NCBI RefSeq assembly: GCF_020536995.1
Contig: NC_068365.1
Location: forward strand, 40,155,833-40,219,832
Direction: 5' to 3'
DNA length: 64,000 bases
Origin: Dreissena polymorpha
Taxonomy: Eukaryota; Mollusca; Bivalvia; Myida; Dreissenidae
A program made the translations under genes and the position numbers. Shown here in pieces: positions 21,601 to 31,107 of this stretch. Below the pieces are notes generated by a model. The model was not told where the DNA came from, did no database searches, and saw only the letters and a program-made list of their open reading frames with translations. Position 1 is the first letter of the stretch. Each line of letters begins with the position of its first letter.

Positions 21601-22110
21601 TTAAAGGGAACTTTTCCTTAATTTTGGCAGATATTCAAGTTTTTCATTAAACGCTTTTATATTGATACATGTAAACACTGGATCTAAAAAGCTCCAGTAA
21701 AAAAAGAATACAATTAAAGAAAGATAAAAAGTAACTCCTACAGGGCTCAAACCACTGACCCCTGAAGTAAAAGCCTCACACTAAGACCACTTGTCCGTCC
21801 ATGTTGATACAATGAGTGATGTATTTTACACTTTATATAAGCAATCCTCATCGTGTCACAAAATATTACGACAACAAGTGAACTCTACAAATTATTCAAT
21901 CGTCGAGTGTTGCAGCAGATAGTTGCAACGCTTTAAAATTTTCAAGTTTTTAAATCGTCAAAAGTTGCATATAATGGATATTTTAGAGCATGGTAAATGT
22001 TCAGTATTACTGTTTCCTCACAAATATCATAACTACAACAAATGTTTGCGAATCTTAAACTTATTTTTTTTAATTTAGTAAATTTACCAAAACTGGAAAA
22101 GGTCCCTTGA
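21601..22110 (-). mobile_element. TTAA-flanked element with decayed tRNA-like core (oldest copy)
   Basis: Related along its length to the elements at 30,590 and 39,289. The left flank is TTAA and the right flank TTGA. It shares 'AAAAAGCTCCAGTAAAAAA', 'TTACACTTTATATAAGCAAT' and 'TGTTCAGTATTACTGTTTCC'. The tRNA-like section near 21,742-21,795 is more degraded than in the other copies. It is nested in the Harbinger element, so it inserted later than that element. Confidence 0.8.
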
Positions 22111-22254
22111 ATATTGAACAGTTATCTGAGCTCCAGAAAAGATCATATACTCAAGGTACTTTTCCCCATTAACAATTATTCAAGTGATATTTTACCCACT
22201 GACTTTCGCTCTAAAAGGTGTTCTCTGTAATGAACATTCTCAAAGCCACATTAA

Positions 22255-22826
22255 AACAAGGGCTGTTAGTAAAACATGCATGCCCCCCATTTGGGCTGTC
22301 AGTTGTAGTGGCAGTCATTGTGTGAATACGTTTTTTGTCACTGTGAACTTGACCTTTGACTTGGTGACTTGAAAATCAATAGGAGTCATCTGCCAGACAT
22401 GATCAATGTACCTATGAAGTTTCATAATCCAAGCTGTTGGCATTCTTGAGTTACCATCCGGAAACCATTTTACTATTTTGAGTCACCGTGACCTCGACAT
22501 TTGACCTAGTGACCTGAAAATCAATAGGGGTCATCTGCAAGTCATGATCAATGTACTTATGAAGTTTCATGATCCTAGGCGTAAGCATTCTTAATTCATC
22601 ATCTGGAAATCATTTTACTGTTTCAACTCACTGTGACCTTGACCTTTGACTTAGTGACCTGACAATCAATAGGGATCATCTGCCAGTCATGATTAATCTA
22701 CCTATGAAGTTTCATGATCCTATGTCCTAAGATTTCTTGAGTTATCTATCATCCGGAAACCATCTGGTGGACAGACCGACCAAGCAAAACAATATACCCC
22801 CTCTTCTTTGAAAGGGGGCATAAAAA
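22255..22826. mobile_element. Nonautonomous repeat with internal tandem units (3 units)
   Basis: Starts 'AACAAGGGCTGTTAGTAAAA' and ends 'CCCCCTCTTCTTTG' plus GGGGGCATAAAAA. The interior consists of units of about 145 bp beginning near 'CACTGTGAACTTGACC' and containing 'CAATAGGGGTCATCTGC' and 'GAAGTTTCATGATCC'. A longer copy with five units is at 42,664. No coding capacity. Confidence 0.85.
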
Positions 22827-23306
22827 GTGGGCTTGTAAATGTAACGGTACTTTATAATAATAAGTGTGCTGTCTATAAATATGGATATTATTGTCATAAA
22901 AAAATAGAAGTTTTCCAATATATTAGATTGTTTCCGAATGTATTTACTAAACTTTACCCCTTTATGAGTCTCTGTTCAATTATTTAGTCATCTACCGTTA
23001 AAATGTTGTTTACCTGTGCATTTTTTTGTATTTTTATTGAAATGTTTATGATAATAATGTTTATAGTATTTGATAACAGTTGCTATTACACTAGTTTTCA
23101 ATGAATAAAACACAAAGAACATTCACAAATATTTATTATTAATCGGGAAGTAAAATATATTAACTGGGCATGGTATTATAATTCATATGACAATTTATAT
23201 CTTACATGACAGTATGTGTAATAATAAGTTTCATGGACTCACTGAACACCATCACATGTAAAATCAATTAAAAGTTCCAGAAACAATTGAGCAATTTAGA
23301 AGATTT

Positions 23307-23417
23307 TTAAAGAGAAACCAGTTCCTCATGATTATTGCTTATGTCCCTCTGAATGGCATATCTTCCCCTTGACGCCATCAACATCTCCTCCCGAGTTTTA
23401 TTACGCTGTTGCTTCAT
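23307..23417 (-). pseudogene. Possible exon of a second Harbinger gene
   Basis: A minus-strand frame of 36 codons begins MKQQRNKTREEMLMASRGRY and ends at a stop, shortly after a good acceptor (TATCTGCTTGCAG) at about 23,431. Many animal Harbinger elements carry a second, Myb/SANT-type gene, often with a charged helical tail. The composition here would suit such a tail, but no Myb residues are visible. It might also be unrelated. Confidence 0.25.
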
Positions 23418-23559
23418 TCTTCACATGTTGCTGCAAGCAGATAGGTATAGGTGTTTATTTCTATCCAATACGCCATAGTAGGCACATGAGGACAACATAA
23501 ATTCACAATAAAATTAACAACAACGTAGGCAAAGCAAAATGCAAAAATAATAAAGATAA

Positions 23560-23652
23560 TAATACACACGCACGCCCATACGCATACACCCACACTCACA
23601 CACGCGCACACGAATACACCCACTCCCATACACACATGCCCACACTCACAAG
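23560..23652. repeat. CA-rich microsatellite, impure
   Basis: Interrupted CACA and CCCATACA motifs. The minus-strand frame across it (rich in V, G and C) is a simple-sequence translation. Confidence 0.85.
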
Positions 23653-24082
23653 TGAACTAAACATACATAAAACGTGCATGGACAACACAATAATCATGAA
23701 AACAAGCGGAGAAGCCCATTATGAGTGATAAATAATTATAATAAAAACTAGTTTATACATTTAACAGAACTAAATATTAAATACACAACATATGACACTA
23801 TGTTCATAATAAGTAAGCATGCCTACATGACCTGGTTTTGTTTCTGAAAGTTGGTTTTTGTACTGCAAAATTAACCTAGCTTTCTGAACTTAAACTCAAC
23901 ATTTGTGTGTGACACTAATGCTCTACATTCCAATTTCTTTTTTAAGTACATGGATGTCGAAAGAATTAAATAAAAAATACCTTGACACACAAGTTTATAC
24001 CCTGGTAAATAGGTTACCGGTAATAAAGTTAAATGAAAAAATGCAGCAATACTTTATCCCCATAAAACAGAGTACAATGAAA

Positions 24083-24380
24083 AACAAGAGCACCGCATAA
24101 CAGGTGTGAACGCTCGGCTACGGGTGCATTTTTTAACGAATAAAAGCTTGTCAGAATTATTTTAAGGTCCTTCACCTTTGACCTAGTGACCTAAATATGG
24201 GTGAGGCGTGTAGAACTCGTCAAAGTGGAGCTGCATATGAAGTTTCAAAGTTATAGGTGGAAGCACTTTGATTTTATGGCCAAAGTTCAATACATTGACA
24301 AAATGTTAAGGACTGAGCATGACACGGACGACACGACACGCTGGCTATGACAATACCTTGGGTTTTCTCCGAAAACAGCC
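24083..24380. mobile_element. Nonautonomous repeat, AACAAGAGCACC type
   Basis: Starts 'AACAAGAGCACCGCATAACA', has 'CGCTCGGCTACGGGTGCA', then 'TTCACCTTTGACCTAGTGAC', and ends near 'ACAATACCTTGGGTTTTC'. The start and the TTTGACCTAGTGACC block relate it loosely to the AACAAGGGC family at 22,255, but its ending differs. No coding capacity. Confidence 0.6.
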
Positions 24381-24477
24381 CAGCTTTAAATTGAAAACAT
24401 AAATTGTTACATTTTCATTGTAGGAAATAATTAGCAGTCAGCTTTACTATAATCTATAGAAAAAATAAATAATTACT

Positions 24478-24624
24478 AGTTGTTGCTTCTGCCTTCAGTT
24501 TTATGTTTTAATGTAGCTGAGTGACACAACTTCTGTTTGAGTTTTGTCAACCGTGTTCTCTGTCCATTCAATTTTGGTCCTTCAGCCAGTAATAACATTT
24601 TCTTTTCTGGAAAAACAAAGAAAT
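24478..24624 (-). pseudogene. Splice-bounded minus-strand frame, unrecognised
   Basis: On the minus strand an acceptor, TTTGTTTTTCCAG (near 24,610), opens a frame reading KKMLLLAEGPKLNGQRTRLT and a further 22 residues before a stop. It lies inside the Harbinger element on the strand opposite the transposase, where a second gene would be expected. No motif identifies it. Confidence 0.25.
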
Positions 24625-24770
24625 GAAAACTGCATTTGTGATCTTTACATGTAACACAGTTTTGCAGAGAAAGCAATATAAATCAATGATGATTATTTAA
24701 ATCTTGTGAATCAACACTATAATAAATTATTGTGGAAAATGATATTTATTTAATGCTTTCTGGTGGTTTA

Positions 24771-25140
24771 TAGAGAAATATCGGTGGATTAAAACGGATA
24801 ATTTCACTATTTCAAACAATGAAAATTATCAGTGAGAATTATCGATAATTTTCATTGCTTAATGTGAAATGACGTCATTTATTTGACAAAATGACGACAT
24901 AATCCCAACGACACTCTTAAGTAAAACTCTTTAACAATGTATATAAACTGCGAAAAAAGCATAAAATAAAAAGAAAATTTGTTGGATTCGGTGAAATATT
25001 GATTTTAATTCACTCGTGATCATAGAAAATATATATTTTCGTTCGTGGCTGCGCCACTTGTGAAAATATCATTGTCTATAATCACTTGTGAATTAAAAAC
25101 GATGATCCACCGAATCCAACAAATATCCCCTATATAATAG
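24771..25140. mobile_element. Palindromic MITE-like insertion
   Basis: Two inverted repeats sit side by side. The first is near 24,818-24,860, with CAATGAAAATTATC mirrored by GATAATTTTCATTG. The larger, 24,978-25,123, has arms TTTGTTGGATTCGGTG and CACCGAATCCAACAAA and an inner 'GGCTGCGCCAC' palindromic centre. Lengths of arms and absence of coding sequence fit a fold-back nonautonomous element; outer borders are estimates. Confidence 0.65.
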
Positions 25141-25510
25141 ACAAACAAATAGCATTCTCAATGATATGACATTTGTGATTACTAAACATGTTGTGTCATG
25201 TGAATCTAATACCTTATTGAAATAAAATATTTGATAATTGAACACAAAAATGCTGACATGACAAACTTTCAATCCATGATGTCTTGTTATTGTCAGCCTG
25301 AATTCCGATTGGTCTCTATTAAATTATATTATTAAACTGTTAATTGATCTACACCACAGTCACATTTCTGCATAGAAATAACAAAACAATTAATCTTACC
25401 AATACATTTTTATTCATGGATAAAGAAAATAAGCAAAAAATCTTCATTCTTGTCAATATCAATTGCCGCCTTAGAGTCTTTTGATGATTTTTGCTTTGGC
25501 AGACACTTGG

Positions 25511-25557
25511 CTGAAATAATTCGTGTTCAGATTTATCCTGAACGCGAATTATTTCAG
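25511..25557. repeat. Near-perfect 20-bp hairpin
   Basis: CTGAAATAATTCGTGTTCAG is followed after 7 bp by its reverse complement with one mismatch. It overlaps low-scoring open frames on both strands that it fully explains. Confidence 0.85.
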
Positions 25558-26045
25558 CTGTCTTCATTCATAACCAACAAGTTCTCAACTCACATTTCAA
25601 CCGTCTCCATCCAAAATAACTTCTTTTTGCGTTTAGTAACGGAAGGAGAGTGTCGGCCAAACAGCAATCGGTAGCCTTCCACACCGGTCTACACGTCGTT
25701 TTCCAGTGTTTGTTTTTGTTTCGATTCACAACTAGCATTGTTTTTGTTAGTCCAAATAATTAGACGTAATTCGACCTCTTATTTATAGGAGTATGTTTTT
25801 TTTGTGCGATGTTTGCCTTAGCTGACAGAACGCGCGAAAATTACGTCATGCAATTTTTCAGACTGTGTCACTATTTTTTTCGGTTACAAAATACGTATAT
25901 TTAAGTAGTCGTATTTTATGTATGTTGCATTTACGATTTCGTTGATGAAACGGAGTTTATGTAAAATCGTAAACGACTACATTAATCTCGATACATAATT
26001 TACGATCGTATAAAAATACGTAATTATTGATGAAACGGCCCCCTG

Positions 26046-26344
26046 CTTCGAACGTTCATTAAATACATAGCATTGCGAATTTAAAACTATTTGAGAGATC
26101 CCGAACCTCACACTTAGCCCAGCGATATAAAACACACATAAGTGTGAATAATCTTTTGTAATACAAATTGAAAGGCAATAAAAGAGAGCTTATAAATAAT
26201 TTAATAACGGCTGGATTAATCAATGGTTAGAAGAAACCAAAGCAACAGAGTTATAGTTTTCTGGGGCACGATGCAATGAACGAAATAACAAGTATCAATT
26301 TTTCTTTTCGTTTGAACAAAAAAAAAAAACACAAATAAAACGCG
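26046..26344. other. Spacer without recognisable content
   Basis: AT-rich sequence between the Harbinger right end and the start of the 1.3-kb array. Nothing is supported. Confidence 0.6.
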
Positions 26345-26844
26345 TCTGCTAATTTATTTGATGCATGTATTTGGTTTTCACTTACGCCAGTATTGTATCG
26401 AAGTATATGACAACGCATTCTCTTACTGTCGTAAAAATAAGACCTCTCGATATAAGATTTAACGATATGAAATAAATGTATACTTTATTATTATACTTTA
26501 AGAAGAAGAAAAAACAGACAAACAAACATAACAGTGCACTCACACATATTGTGTATTAACTATTATACATAATACGGGTTCGATACATACAATATTCTCA
26601 TTTGTACGAAATATTTGTTCTGATATCGCATAATTGGTATGCAATTGTCAAAAATTGTACGCCTGAATATTCATATACGTCTATAAATAAGCATGTTGCA
26701 ATATACATATATTTTGCCATACAAGTTTTATAATTTCGCTTGCATCTTTCTATTTCTATGCATTTCCAGCATTTGAAGGGAATTTTAAATACAGCACTGA
26801 CCGCAGTTTTATCTGATATTTTGTGATGCTATGCAATGTAGGAC

Positions 26845-27267
26845 CATAGGCGGATCCCTAAAATCGCCAAAGTAAAGTCAATTCATTTGATGTTTAACAC
26901 TTAACTAGATCTTAATCACCTATTTAAACATGTCAAAGCATTCAACATCACTATAATCGTGGCGCTTCTGGGGAGCTTTGCCCCCCCTGGACCCCCAAAA
27001 CGATAAACTATGCACTTTTTTGGCATTAAAAGAAGGTACTTTGATGAAAGTATATAAGGCGTGACATGTTCGAGAAGTGGTTGTCAAAGCCTTCAAAATC
27101 ACTAAAATCGCGGAGCTTAGGGGGGGGGGGGGGGCTTCGCTCCCCTGGACCCCTATCACTATGCCCTGCACCCACCAGAGGTTCTAGCGGCCCCCCTGGA
27201 CCACCGGCAAAACTTTGAATATCCCGCCCCCCCCCACCCCAAACCAGATATTCCGGAGCCGCCCCTG
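26845..27267. mobile_element. Nonautonomous element with hAT-like ends
   Basis: The left end CATAGGCGGATCC and the reverse complement of the right end, CAGGGGCGGCTCC, resemble the CAGGGGCGG-type termini of many hAT elements. The interior has two G/C-rich blocks of 'CCCCTGGACCCC' type. It interrupts the 1.3-kb array. I could not establish an 8-bp target duplication, so the superfamily is tentative. Confidence 0.5.
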
Positions 27268-28609
27268 TGGACGGGTTGTTGTTTTGAAAATCTTTCTAGG
27301 GAAGCATATTTGTTGTAATGTATATACCCTGTATTGTTCGTACCCAAATGTTTTTTCGTACCCAATTTTGTTTTGGCATACTTTGTTTGTACCCTGAAGT
27401 TTTGTGTTTTGTTACCGTTTTCTAAAATATGTATCTTGGTGGATTTGAGCACTTAATACAAGTAAATGTCCAGCGTAAAGAAGCCTGTACGTCAGGTATA
27501 CCCTTAACACAGTATTGAGTCGAGGTACCTGACAGCTTTCATGTTTGTCGTCGGATAATTGACGTTCAATTTATATAAAGTAAATAGTCTATAAAATTGA
27601 TCTTGGCAACAAAAATGTTCACACCTTAAAAAGGCACTTCACCATTTAAACTGATGTTAAATTTAATCCCAACTGCTTAGTTGAAGTAGTTTATTAATAT
27701 TTATGTTGAGTCGTATTAATACTGAAATATCTTTGCATAAAAATAAATCAGTTTCTTAAACACATGTTTTCTCTTATAATCACATGTGTAAACACGTATG
27801 TCCGAAAAAAGCATTGTCAGCAATCTTGTTCATTTTTAGATCGGCTTATTCATTCTTAGAAAGATATTTAATTATTTTGTATTTTTATATACATTTCAAG
27901 CATAAAGTTGCATTTTCCTCAGTGTGCAATTGCTGGAAGAATAAAAAAGCAACGTATGAATACAAAGTGTTGTGTTTTCATTTCATTATATTAAGGAATT
28001 TTTGCAGCAATATGAAACACGTTTTAGCTTCTGATTATTTGCCGTAAGAATGTATTTTGTTTTCTACGCAAACAGTATTATGTCGAAGTATATGAACGCA
28101 TTCTCGTTATGGTGTCAGATTAAATATCGTCATATAAAATGTAACGACATATAATAAATGTAAATTTTATGATAATTTTTAATATAAAAATAGAACAAAC
28201 GTAAAACATATTCACGCAAAGTGTAAATTGACTTGATTCACTACTTATTTCTCAATAAATAGTAACATCTTAGAATTGTTGCTCTCATTTGTACGAAATC
28301 TATCGCCCTGTTCTTATGTAATATGCATACACTATACGCCTGAACACATATATGGTAGTCAAATAAAAATGCATGTAGGAATATATACATTTTATTATAA
28401 TAGTTTATTATTTTGCTTGCATGAACAAACGGATACTTTCTATGTGTGAGTATTTCCAGCATTAGGGGGAATTTTAAACAAAGCGCTTTTTAGAACATAT
28501 TCTGTGGTTGCATAATTTTTCTATTCGTTTATACCCTGTAATCTGTTCAGGACCATGTTTTATGATCAGAATGCATATACCGTTTTCTAAATATGCATTC
28601 ATTATATAA

Positions 28610-29294
28610 TATTATTGCATAAACTCTATCTATAATGCCCTCTGGCGGGGTGCAGAAACTTGGCAAATAGATGGCTTGAACGGGAGAAATCGTGTATTAA
28701 CAATGCGATTCACGTGCCGTTCAAGCGCTGTTATGTGTTTTACATATCCATAATCTGGTCTACGCGCAGTTACTTCCCTTCTCCAGCCTTCGACGACTTT
28801 CCAAGCATAATTGGGGAACTGAATAAGCACCAGTTTCCTCATGCATGCAGGGATAATGACGATTTCAATCCACTTTTCAAGTTACTTGTATACCATCTGC
28901 ACTCTCTTGACATCAGCTTTATTGTATTGGCAACGTCGTTGAAGTTAAGGTTATTTACTCAACACTTTCAAAAGACTATGCTCAAAATGTAAGTGTTTAT
29001 GTACCTTCAACGTTCCTGCTGTAAATTCCAAAATAATTCCTCATTTCTTACTTTACGCTGCTGCATTTCAACTTTGCATTAATCCACTGTTTAAACACAT
29101 TTTAAATCGAAAGCTGCCTATCCGAAAGTAAAGCCTCGTCATTTCGGATGATCACCGAGTGAGGCATATCTAAAACACAACCTTGAACTGTATTTAAATA
29201 ATCGAATTATTTTGTCGATGTCGAATGAACAAAATATTGTTTTCAATGTTATTTAAAATTATTTTGGTATGTGTGATTTGTTTATGCAATAATA
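28610..29294. mobile_element. Insertion with 15-bp terminal inverted repeats, unclassified
   Basis: The left end TATTATTGCATAAAC and the right end GTTTATGCAATAATA are perfect inverted repeats, starting and ending in TA. The insertion splits an array unit at a point where other units read ATTATATAAGAGTAAAAC. The interior is less AT-rich than the surroundings and has open frames on both strands (110 codons from 28,660 plus; 70 codons from 28,842 minus). The minus frame includes WKVVEGWRREVTARRPDYGY. No family was recognised. Confidence 0.65.
28630..28842 (-). CDS. Unrecognised 70-codon frame inside the TIR element
   Basis: The frame starts MRKLVLIQFPNYAWKVVEGW, continues with RPDYGYVKHITALERHVNRI and ends at a stop at 28,630. 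Its amino-acid balance (W, R, Y, H) is more protein-like than AT-driven frames nearby, and upstream on the same strand further short blocks (KWIEIVII) are separated by stops. It may be a remnant of a transposase or captured exon. The overlapping plus-strand frame 28,660-28,992 is the competing reading. Function is unknown. Confidence 0.2.
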   Translation of the reverse strand: MRKLVLIQFPNYAWKVVEGWRREVTARRPDYGYVKHITALERHVNRIVNTRFLPFKPSICQVSAPRQRAL

Positions 29295-29473
29295 GCGAAA
29301 ATACACATTTCTCGGACATGATCATCTGCCGGCGCTCTCAAAATCCGTTCCTGCCCTCGTGCCTGCGGGCGCTCTCAAAATCCGTTCCTGCCCTCGTGCT
29401 GCGCACTCGGGCAGGAACGGATTTTTTGAGCGCCCGCAGATGATCATGCCCTTGAAAACGTGTATTATCCCTA
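29293..29473. mobile_element. Fold-back MITE with TA borders
   Basis: Arms run from TAGCGAAAATACAC on the left to the matching GTGTATTATCCCTA on the right, with an inner near-perfect palindrome CATGATCATCTGC... to ...GCAGATGATCATG (29,317-29,448). A 37-bp piece of the left arm containing 'CTCAAAATCCGTTCCTGCCC' is present twice. The element abuts the preceding insertion at a shared TA. Confidence 0.8.
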
Positions 29474-30589
29474 TAGTAAAACTCTAGTTGCTCCAGCATT
29501 TATTAAGGATAGAAATGTAATATTTTAAAGTACATGTAATCTAAGTGATCATAAACGTTAACACAATTCCAATAGTTGTTACATCTTTTGCATTTTTTAT
29601 TTCAGTTTTCGTGAATGTATAATTATGCATCATGATGGATTTCAACATAGCATACAACATCGTTTGTCCAACGAAAAGGAGTCTGTACTATGGGGATGCC
29701 CTTAATACAGCATTAAATCGAAGTACGTGAAAGCTTTTATTTTTGTTGTCGGATGATTTAAGTTCAACTTATATAAATAAATTAGTCTATTACAATGCAT
29801 TTAGAAATAAAAACATTCAACCTGAAATAGAACATCACCATTTAACTAGATTTTAAATTAAAAATCCAACTGCTAAGATGAAATAGTTTATTATTTTTTA
29901 TGTTTCGTCATATTAATACTGAAATAAATTTGCATAAAATTAATCTTTTTCTTAAACAAAGTTTTTTTTAAAATCACATCTGATTATTCATTCTCAGACA
30001 TCTAGTTTTATTATTATGTACTTTTATATACTTTCCCAGCATTAAGTTGCATTTTATACAGTGTGCAATGTTATGTTTGGTTTTATAAATTCATACTGAC
30101 TTACTGAAGAAAAACAACATATGAAAACAAGCATTTGTGTTGTCATTTTAGTATATTAAGGGCTTGTAGCAGCAATGTGATCACAATTTTAGCTTCTGCT
30201 AATTTCTGACGCATTTATTTGGTTTTCTTCTGAAACAGTATTATGTTGAAGAATATGAACGCATTCTCTTTATGGAGTCAAATTATAATAGCTGGACATG
30301 ACAATTAACGATATATATAAATGTAGATTTTATGATTTTATTAAACACCCAACAGAAAACAAACATCAACATATTCAACGCATATTGTAAATTGTCTTCA
30401 TTCACTACTTTCATGTTCTCCATAAATAATTTCATCATAGCATTGTAACTCTCATTTAAACAAAATACTGATTCTGTTATCGAACTACTCTTATGTGATA
30501 TGCATAATAGTTACGCCTGAATATACATACATGTACATGGAAGGCAAGTAAATAAACTTGTAGGAATATATACATTTTACCGTAATAGT

Positions 30590-31107
30590 TTAAAGGGGCC
30601 TTTTCACAGATTTTGGCATTTTTTTAACTTATTCATTAAATGCTTTATATTGATAAATGTAAACATTGGCTCGTAAAAGCTCCAGTAAAAAATCAAGAAA
30701 AAAAAATAAAAAAGGAAAAGAACATTGCCCGGAGCAGGTTTCGAACCAGTGACCCCTGGAGTCCTGCCAGAGTCCTGAAGTAAAAACGCTCTTGCCTACT
30801 GAGCTATTCCGCCGAGTACACATTTATGACGTATTTTACACCTTATATAAGCAATCTTTGTAGTTTCACAAAATTTAACGACATAAACAGAACTCTCCAA
30901 ATTATTCAATCGTTTCGCGTTGCAACGCTTTATAATTTTTAGGTTTTAAAATCATCAAAAGATGCATATAATGGCTGTATTAGAGCATGGTTAATGTTCA
31001 GTATTACTGTTTCCTCACAAATATCATAACTAAAACGAAAACTTACGAATCTGAAACAACTTTTTTCAATTTTGTCAATTTACCCAAGCGTGAAAAGATC
31101 CCTTTAA
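30590..31107 (-). mobile_element. TTAA-flanked element with a tRNA-like core
   Basis: TTAA at both borders encloses a sequence starting AGGGGCCTTTTCAC and ending in CGTGAAAAGATCCCT, which are imperfect inverted repeats. The paralogous array segment near 40,847 has a single TTAA (ATAGTTTAACTATTATG) where this element sits, so it serves as an empty site and supports a TTAA duplication. The core holds a tRNA-like sequence on the minus strand. No protein is encoded. Confidence 0.85.
30727..30814 (-). other. tRNA-like sequence within the TTAA element (not a functional tRNA)
   Basis: On the minus strand it begins CGGCGGAATAGCTCAGTAGG (box A) and includes GGTTCGAAACC (box B), the internal promoter elements of RNA polymerase III genes. 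Spacing between the boxes is lengthened by an internal duplication around 'AGTCCTG', and stems do not pair fully, so I read it as a SINE-type tRNA relic. Confidence 0.7.

Larger units (their letters stand above)
18111..26045 (+). mobile_element. PIF/Harbinger DNA transposon with target duplications, degenerate
   Basis: The element proper is 18,114-26,042. Its left end GGAGCCGTTTCATCAA matches the reverse complement of the right end, GGGGCCGTTTCATCAA, at 15 of 16 positions. The triplet CTG flanks both sides (18,111-18,113 and 26,043-26,045), fitting the 3-bp target duplications of PIF/Harbinger elements. GTTTCATCAA repeats again just inside each end (about 18,207 and 25,942). The interior carries transposase exons with in-frame stops on the plus strand, and many later insertions. 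At 7.9 kb it is long for the family, explained partly by introns and nested elements. It looks non-functional. Confidence 0.85.

Noticed and set aside
23414-23635. Minus-strand frame rich in V, G and C
   Set aside because: Translation of a CA-rich microsatellite.
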